From Pseudomonas fluorescens (lineage in GTDB: Bacteria > Pseudomonadota > Gammaproteobacteria > Pseudomonadales > Pseudomonadaceae), in NCBI RefSeq assembly GCF_000967965.1, contig NZ_LACC01000002.1:62001-126000 (forward strand): DNA of 64,000 nt. The letters are read 5' to 3'. Under the pieces are notes generated by a model. It ran no database searches and had not been told where the DNA came from. It worked only from the letters and a program-made list of their open reading frames with translations. The translations under genes and the position numbers were made by a program. Position 1 is the stretch's first letter, and each line of letters begins with the position of its first letter. Shown here one piece after another: positions 59,182 through 64,000 of the stretch.

Positions 59182-59502
59182 ATGAGTACCGACGATAAAC
59201 GCATCCGCGAATTCGCCTATCAGATCTGGGAATCCGAAGGAAAACCCGAAGGCCAGGAAGCCCGCCATTGGGAGATGGCGTGCAAACTGGCGGAAGCCGA
59301 AGCCCTGGCCCCGAAAAAACCGGCCAAGGCAGCCACTAGCAAAACCCCGGTCAGCAAAACGGCCAATGGCAAGGCTGGCGATGCCAAGGTCGCCGCACCA
59401 AAAACCAAGGCCAAACCGGCGGCGGCTTCGAAGGTGATCCCGCCGGGGGAAAAGGCCGTCGAGAAAAAGCCCCGGGCGCCGCGAAAACCGCCAGCGGTTT
59501 GA
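59182..59502 (+). CDS. DUF2934 family protein with Lys/Ala/Pro-rich tail
   Basis: 106 residues. The first ~40 form the DUF2934 module (RIREFAYQIWESEGKPEGQE then ARHWEMA), a short predicted helical hairpin. The remaining ~65 are low-complexity and very basic (many KPAKAA, KTPVSK, KPRAPRKPP runs), resembling histone H1-like or nucleic-acid/polyanion-binding tails, likely disordered. CAGGAG precedes the ATG and it lies 21 bp after treY, so it is co-transcribed with trehalose synthesis. Function unknown. Confidence 0.85.
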   Translation: MSTDDKRIREFAYQIWESEGKPEGQEARHWEMACKLAEAEALAPKKPAKAATSKTPVSKTANGKAGDAKVAAPKTKAKPAAASKVIPPGEKAVEKKPRAPRKPPAV

Positions 59503-59519
59503 ATATGTCTTGAGGCCCC

Positions 59520-59627
59520 TTCGCGGGCAAGTCGGACCGCCGCACCGCCGCTCCCACAGTGTTTGGTGGTGTAACAGCAATCTGTGGCAACTCACAGGTC
59601 CCTGTGGGAGCGGGCTTGCCCGCGAAG
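59520..59627. repeat. REP-like elements of the TTCGCGGGCAAG / TGTGGGAGCGGGCTTGCCCG type
   Basis: A degenerate, interrupted copy (TTCGCGGGCAAGTCGGACCG ... CTCCCACA, 59520-59558) faces a complete copy at 59602-59627 (CTGTGGGAGCGGGCTTGCCC then GCGAAG). The remains of a third, GAGCAAGCTGGCTCCTACAG, lie at 59689-59708 after the phrase CAGCATTGATGTTGCCTGAC, the long-spacer signature. They separate the treY/DUF2934 unit from glgX. Confidence 0.82.
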
Positions 59628-59732
59628 AGGCCATCACTTCCAGCATTGATGTTGCCTGACACACCGTTTTCGTCGGAACGCCGCCCGGAGCAAGCTGGCT
59701 CCTACAGGTTGCCGCCGCTTAAAGGAATACCT

Positions 59733-61895
<2,163 letters not shown>

Positions 61896-62108
61896 AAAAA
61901 CCTACAACCAGTTTTGGCCGCAACACCGCAGAGCGGAAAAATCATTCCGGGCAGGTTCGCGACGCGACGAATAGCGTTACATGAGCAATACTCGATTCGC
62001 GGCAATCCAGGGTTTGGCTTGTCGCACCGCTATCAACGAGCCCTCACGGGTCTGCCGGGCTTGTCCGATGCACGACTGAAGGCGACGCAGAACAAGGACG
62101 TATCCACC

Positions 62109-62867
62109 ATGAAACCCGTTTCCCTGAGCGAAGCCAGTCTGCCATCACAGATCTGGAACAGCGCCCCGCAACTGGACAGCATTCCGGTCATCAGTACCCA
62201 GTCGCTTGTGCCCATCGGCGCACGCGCAGTGCTCATTGCCCCACACCCCGGCGATGAAGTCGTGACCTGCGGTGGCCTGCTGCAGTTGCTCAGCAATCTC
62301 GGCCACCCGCTGCAATTGATCTCGATCACCGACGGCAGCGCCAGCCATCCGGGCTCTCGGCAGTGGTCGGAAAAACGCCTCAGCGTATTTCGTCCCCAGG
62401 AAAGCGTCGAAGCCATTCGCCGGCTCGGTTTGCCGATGCACAGCCTGAAGTGGATTCGTGGCGGGTTTACCGACAACGCGCTGGTGGAGCACGAAGATCA
62501 GATCGCCCAATTCATCACGCGCTACCTGCGCCCCGGTGATGTGGTGTTCAGCACCTGGCGCGAGGACGGCAACGTCGACCACGACACCGTTGGCCGCGCC
62601 AGCGCCAGGGCGGCGGCCAATGTAGGGGCAACCTACAACGACGTACCGTTCTGGGCCTGGCACTGGCCGGCACGGGACCGGGAGCTGATTCCCTGGCACC
62701 GTGCCCGTAAGGTGCGCCTCGATACCTGGACCGTCGCCCGCAAGAGCCACGCCACCCATGCCTACGCCAGCCAACTGGACGGCGAACCGGCCATCGGCCT
62801 CGCGCCGTTGCTGCCCCGGCCGTTGCTGGAGCGTATCCGTTTGCCTTATGAAATCGTGTTGGTATGA
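62109..62867 (+). CDS. PIG-L deacetylase family protein with altered catalytic motifs
   Basis: 252 residues of the LmbE/PIG-L fold. Motif 1, normally HPDDE, reads His46-Pro-Gly-Asp-Glu in LIAPHPGDEVVTCGG, and motif 2, normally HPDH, reads Asn155-Val-Asp-His158 in WREDGNVDHDTVGR. By comparison with MshB (His13, Asp15, Asp16, His144, His147, from memory) the zinc ligands are kept but the general base Asp and the catalytic His are replaced by Gly and Asn. So it may bind metal without normal N-deacetylase activity, or use other residues. Typical substrates would be N-acetylglucosaminyl compounds. The gene lies 213 bp after glgX and 96 bp before the EEP gene. Confidence 0.82.
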   Translation: MKPVSLSEASLPSQIWNSAPQLDSIPVISTQSLVPIGARAVLIAPHPGDEVVTCGGLLQLLSNLGHPLQLISITDGSASHPGSRQWSEKRLSVFRPQESVEAIRRLGLPMHSLKWIRGGFTDNALVEHEDQIAQFITRYLRPGDVVFSTWREDGNVDHDTVGRASARAAANVGATYNDVPFWAWHWPARDRELIPWHRARKVRLDTWTVARKSHATHAYASQLDGEPAIGLAPLLPRPLLERIRLPYEIVLV

Positions 62868-62963
62868 AATCATCGATTATCGGTTCGGCTCAGCCCATCG
62901 GACTGAACTGACTGCCGTCACATCAGTCGCATACATAAGCAGCCCTGAGTCAGAGGAGTGCAA

Positions 62964-63764
62964 GTGGCCAGTCATTCAAAACGGCAGGCAGCCGAATCGA
63001 CACCCTTGAACACGCCCCCGGCGATTCATCGGCTTCGCGTGCTGACGGTTAACACCAATAAGGGTTTTACCGCTCTCAACCGGCGCTTCATCCTTCCTGA
63101 ATTGCGTGAAGCGGTGCGCAGTACGTCGGCAGACCTGGTGTTTCTGCAAGAAGTCGTCGGCGAGCACGATCGCCACTCCTCCCGCCACAACGATTGGCCA
63201 CAAACCTCGCAATATGAATTCCTTGCCGACAGTATGTGGAGCGATTTCGCCTATGGGCGCAATGCCGTCTATCCCGACGGTCACCATGGCAATGCCCTGC
63301 TGTCGAAATACCCGATCCGCGAGTATCGAAACCTGGATGTTTCCATTACCGGCCCGGAACGCCGCGGCTTGCTGCACTGCGTGCTGGACGTGCCGGGGCA
63401 TCGCGAAGTGCATGCGATCTGCGTTCACCTCAGCCTGCTGGAAAGTCATCGTCAGCTGCAGTTGCAGTTGCTCTGTCAGCTCCTCGAATCCTTGCCGGAT
63501 GATGCGCCGGTGATCATTGCCGGCGACTTCAACGACTGGCAGATGCAGGGCAATGCCACCCTTGCCCGCCGCGACTACTTGCACGAAGCCTTCGAACGCC
63601 ACCTTGGCCGTCCGGCCAAAACCTACCCCGCACGGTTTCCCTTGCTGCGCCTGGACCGCGTCTACCTGCGCAACGCCAGCAGCCACAAACCGCAAATACT
63701 GGGAAACAAGCCTTGGACGCACCTGTCTGACCATTTGCCGCTGGCGGTGGAAGTGCATCTCTGA
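62964..63764 (+). CDS. endonuclease/exonuclease/phosphatase (EEP) family protein, YbhP-like
   Basis: 266 residues starting at GTG 62964, with GAGGAG ending just before it (the GTG at 62958 is part of that site). The EEP catalytic set is visible: TVNTNKGF near 30, FLQEVVGEH (metal Glu near 63), HLSLLESHR, IAGDFNDW (Asp/Asn near 188), LDRVYLRN and LSDHLPLAVEV (final His). This resembles YbhP, which in enterics lies beside cardiolipin synthase ClsB. It could be a phosphodiesterase on lipids or nucleic acid; substrate unknown. Confidence 0.84.
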   Translation: MASHSKRQAAESTPLNTPPAIHRLRVLTVNTNKGFTALNRRFILPELREAVRSTSADLVFLQEVVGEHDRHSSRHNDWPQTSQYEFLADSMWSDFAYGRNAVYPDGHHGNALLSKYPIREYRNLDVSITGPERRGLLHCVLDVPGHREVHAICVHLSLLESHRQLQLQLLCQLLESLPDDAPVIIAGDFNDWQMQGNATLARRDYLHEAFERHLGRPAKTYPARFPLLRLDRVYLRNASSHKPQILGNKPWTHLSDHLPLAVEVHL

Positions 63765-64000
63765 ACCACAGGTTTTTTTGACGATTCTTCGAACAAATAA
63801 GCACTTATGGGCACGTCATAAATCAATCACTTAAACCGTTACCACTTATCGGCGATCTTCTTGACTCGACCGTTGCGGTCTTCTTGACTTCACCTTACTA
63901 CCCCCGGAATCAACACCAGGACCAGCCTCAGGCACCCGTAAAAACGGGCAGCCCGTGACGCCCCTAGTCCATTCGGCCGCCCCTCATTCGGGGTAGGAGA
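63765..64000. other. terminal 236 bp, no complete gene seen
   Basis: After the EEP stop there is no recognisable gene. A 23-bp-period imperfect direct repeat is present: GCGATCTTCTTGACTCGACC (63852-63871) and GCGGTCTTCTTGACTTCACC (63875-63894). A minus-strand frame ends with VKKIADKW before a TAA near 63836-63838 but is interrupted by a stop just upstream, so it may be an eroded gene end. CCCC-TCATT-CGGGG near 63976 is a small hairpin. Confidence 0.3.

Noticed and set aside
63852..63894. Two 20-bp copies with 23-bp period considered as a CRISPR or att-like repeat
   Set aside because: Only two imperfect copies without unique spacers of CRISPR size; no cas genes; probably a chance tandem duplication.

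Overview
The window reads as chromosomal DNA of a fluorescent Pseudomonas (P. fluorescens group). The evidence is high GC with strong third-position GC bias, many REP sequences of the GAGC..GCTCGCGA type between genes, and gene sets known from that group (AruRS-like regulators, the complete arn operon, a TreZ/MalQ/TreY/GlgX cluster, PssA, NudC). I see no rRNA, tRNA, CRISPR array, prophage or transposase gene. The only mobility-type gene is one solitary tyrosine recombinase.

Layout. 0-6.5 kb (minus strand): the start of an unidentified gene, an amino acid permease, a three-gene signalling unit (periplasmic binding protein, hybrid kinase, OmpR-type regulator; AruRS/TorTSR-like) and a BetI-type TetR regulator. 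6.7-15.4 kb: amine/amino acid catabolism, with a class II aldolase-like protein divergent from an iron-sulfur flavoenzyme, two regulators (XRE-cupin and AraC) that converge on a perfect palindrome, and a polyamine module (glutamine-synthetase-like ligase, PotF-like binding protein, PuuB-like oxidase). 15.5-17.2 kb: a secreted arylsulfatase. 17.5-21 kb: a pqiABC-type envelope lipid-transport operon with pqiA split into two genes.

21-40 kb is dominated by lipid A modification. An Ais-like phosphatase and a first ArnT precede a ferric-iron ABC transporter (with a Fur-box candidate) and the tyrosine recombinase. Then comes the full arnBCADTEF-ugd operon, whose genes all overlap by a few bases, followed by a third GT-C glycosyltransferase. 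The promoter of the ais-like gene and that of arnB share a nearly identical 17-bp direct-repeat site, which suggests that one OmpR/PmrA-class regulator controls both.

40-50 kb: an MFS transporter, a shortened HPP membrane protein, an NCS2 nucleobase permease, an LEA-type lipoprotein, an AraC regulator, PssA, a TetR regulator with its likely operator, a DUF1348 protein, a TSUP permease, NudC and a dienoyl-CoA isomerase-like protein. 50.9-64 kb: GlgA, TreZ, MalQ and TreY in a tight operon, a small DUF2934 protein, GlgX, a PIG-L deacetylase-family protein whose two catalytic residues appear replaced, and an EEP-family nuclease/phosphatase. Together GlgA, MalQ and GlgX build and trim alpha-glucan and TreY/TreZ turn it into trehalose.

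I did not find a clear-cut new multi-gene system. The most interesting leads are the shared operator of the two arn loci with three GT-C transferases nearby, the PIG-L protein with altered catalytic motifs, the palindrome carrying both stop codons of two convergent regulators, and the regional split of REP subtypes.
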